Of a DNA stretch of 35,394 nucleotides, positions 34,774 to 35,394 are shown piece by piece. The first letter of the stretch is position 1; each line of letters starts with the position of its first letter. Position numbers and translations under genes: made by a program. The notes below the pieces were generated by a model. That model had not been told where the DNA came from and searched no databases. It saw only the letters and a list, made by a program, of their open reading frames with translations. Source of the stretch: Myxococcales bacterium (GTDB lineage Bacteria > Myxococcota_A > Polyangia > Haliangiales > Haliangiaceae); assembly GCA_028287115.1 (NCBI GenBank), contig JAQBQF010000032.1, positions 1 to 35,394 of the forward strand. The letters run 5' to 3'.

Positions 34774-35394
34774 GGGTTGAAGACCTCCAGACCGGAAATA
34801 AATGTGCCAACCGGGAATGTGTGGACCGTCGCGATTGCGCCGGTCGTGGGATTGATCGACACGAGGACGTTCTGACCGCCGCCTGGTCCGCCGCGCGGTC
34901 CAGAGCTCGCGTACAGCGTGGTGCCCAGGAACCGCATCTCGCTGATCTCTTGACCCGCGGGGGTAAGCGTGTGGGTCGTGCCCCGTGCACCGGTCGTAGT
35001 GTTGATGGTGGAGATCGATTGCTGCGCGACGAGGTACATCGTCGTACCGTCGTTGACGATATTCAAACCGCAGCAAACCAGAGGGGCGATGGAGGTGAAC
35101 TGGAGGCTTGTAGTATCGAAGGTTCCAAACCGCGGATTATTGCGGTCGATGGCGTAAGTCGTCGAGCCCATCTTGGACAGAGTGGACGGTCGTATCCCCG
35201 AGAGCACCACCGGATTGACCACGGTCTGGTTCTCGACGTCGAGCTTGCCGTACTGATTATTCCGGTTCGAGACCCAGAGATCACCATTCGCGTCGAAGAA
35301 ACTCGTCCGGACGGCCACCGTATTCACGGTTGAGGTCTTCGGCAGCGCGACGACCGTGTCCGTCATCGGGTCGTAGAAAAAGAGGAATGTCGTC
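34770..35394 (-). CDS. beta-propeller protein, partial (runs off right edge)
   Basis: The frame is open through the window edge (upstream residues TTFLFFYDPMTDTVVALP), so the N-terminus is missing; an internal ATG at 35366 is not the true start. Blade-like repeats are seen: DANGDLWVSNRNNQYGKLDV, AIDRNNPRFGTFDTTS, TMYLVAQQSISTINTTTG and VLVSINPTTGAIATVHTF. This resembles a secreted beta-propeller and parallels the C-terminal half of the next gene, so the two may be related by duplication. It overlaps that gene by four bases (ATGA) and is co-expressed with it. Confidence 0.75.
   Translation of the reverse strand, partial: TTFLFFYDPMTDTVVALPKTSTVNTVAVRTSFFDANGDLWVSNRNNQYGKLDVENQTVVNPVVLSGIRPSTLSKMGSTTYAIDRNNPRFGTFDTTSLQFTSIAPLVCCGLNIVNDGTTMYLVAQQSISTINTTTGARGTTHTLTPAGQEISEMRFLGTTLYASSGPRGGPGGGQNVLVSINPTTGAIATVHTFPVGTFISGLEVFNP

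Overview
This window is chromosomal DNA from a GC-rich bacterium, most likely a myxobacterium or relative (phylum Myxococcota, order Haliangiales/Polyangiales). That is an inference from gene content: a Hanks-type Ser/Thr kinase with a periplasmic tail, a MopE-type calcium-binding motif, FG-GAP/VCBS and IPT/TIG secreted proteins, a DUF222-HNH nuclease and many lipoproteins. Most genes show strong G/C at third codon positions. Three stretches (about 18.8-19.4, 32.1-33.1 and 33.4-35.4 kb) are visibly less GC-rich. No rRNA, tRNA, CRISPR array or complete insertion sequence was found.

Layout. 1-535: partial lipoprotein. 0.9-13.9 kb: an envelope-glycan region with four clear multi-membrane GT-C glycosyltransferases (920-2926, 2923-4587, 7343-9403, 9486-11141) and one membrane protein of unknown family that may be similar (12514-13884). 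It also holds a membrane-anchored alkaline-phosphatase-superfamily (sulfatase-like) enzyme (4623-7346) and a membrane-anchored accessory protein (11138-11938). Many of these genes overlap by 4 bases, so they are translationally coupled in short operons. 13.9-18.1 kb: housekeeping genes (DUF4404-like protein, dapB-dapA for lysine/diaminopimelate synthesis, a Ser/Thr kinase). 18.1-23.2 kb: an accessory region with a frameshifted stand-alone EF-G domain IV-like gene, a low-GC orphan gene, a DUF222-HNH nuclease and a twice-frameshifted CAP-domain lipoprotein.

23.2-31.3 kb: a minus-strand series of trmH, penicillin-binding protein 1A, a secreted VCBS protein, a frame-preserving 105-bp tandem repeat array, a peptide-type solute-binding protein and an NtrY-like histidine kinase. 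The last two overlap and may form one sensing unit. 31.3-33.1 kb: a vapBC toxin-antitoxin pair followed by about 1 kb of decayed DNA. That DNA holds a partial trmH duplicate, a remnant of a Fis-type helix-turn-helix gene and a perfect 21-bp palindrome. 33.1-35.4 kb: an operon of a small membrane protein, an IPT/TIG-propeller lipoprotein and a second propeller protein cut by the window edge.

The most unusual items are the EF-G domain IV mini-gene, the in-frame repeat array at the start of the solute-binding protein, the trmH duplicate flanking vapBC, the domain architecture of the sulfatase-like enzyme, and a GT-C enzyme fused to a lectin-like domain. No single obviously new multi-gene system is proven by the sequence alone.
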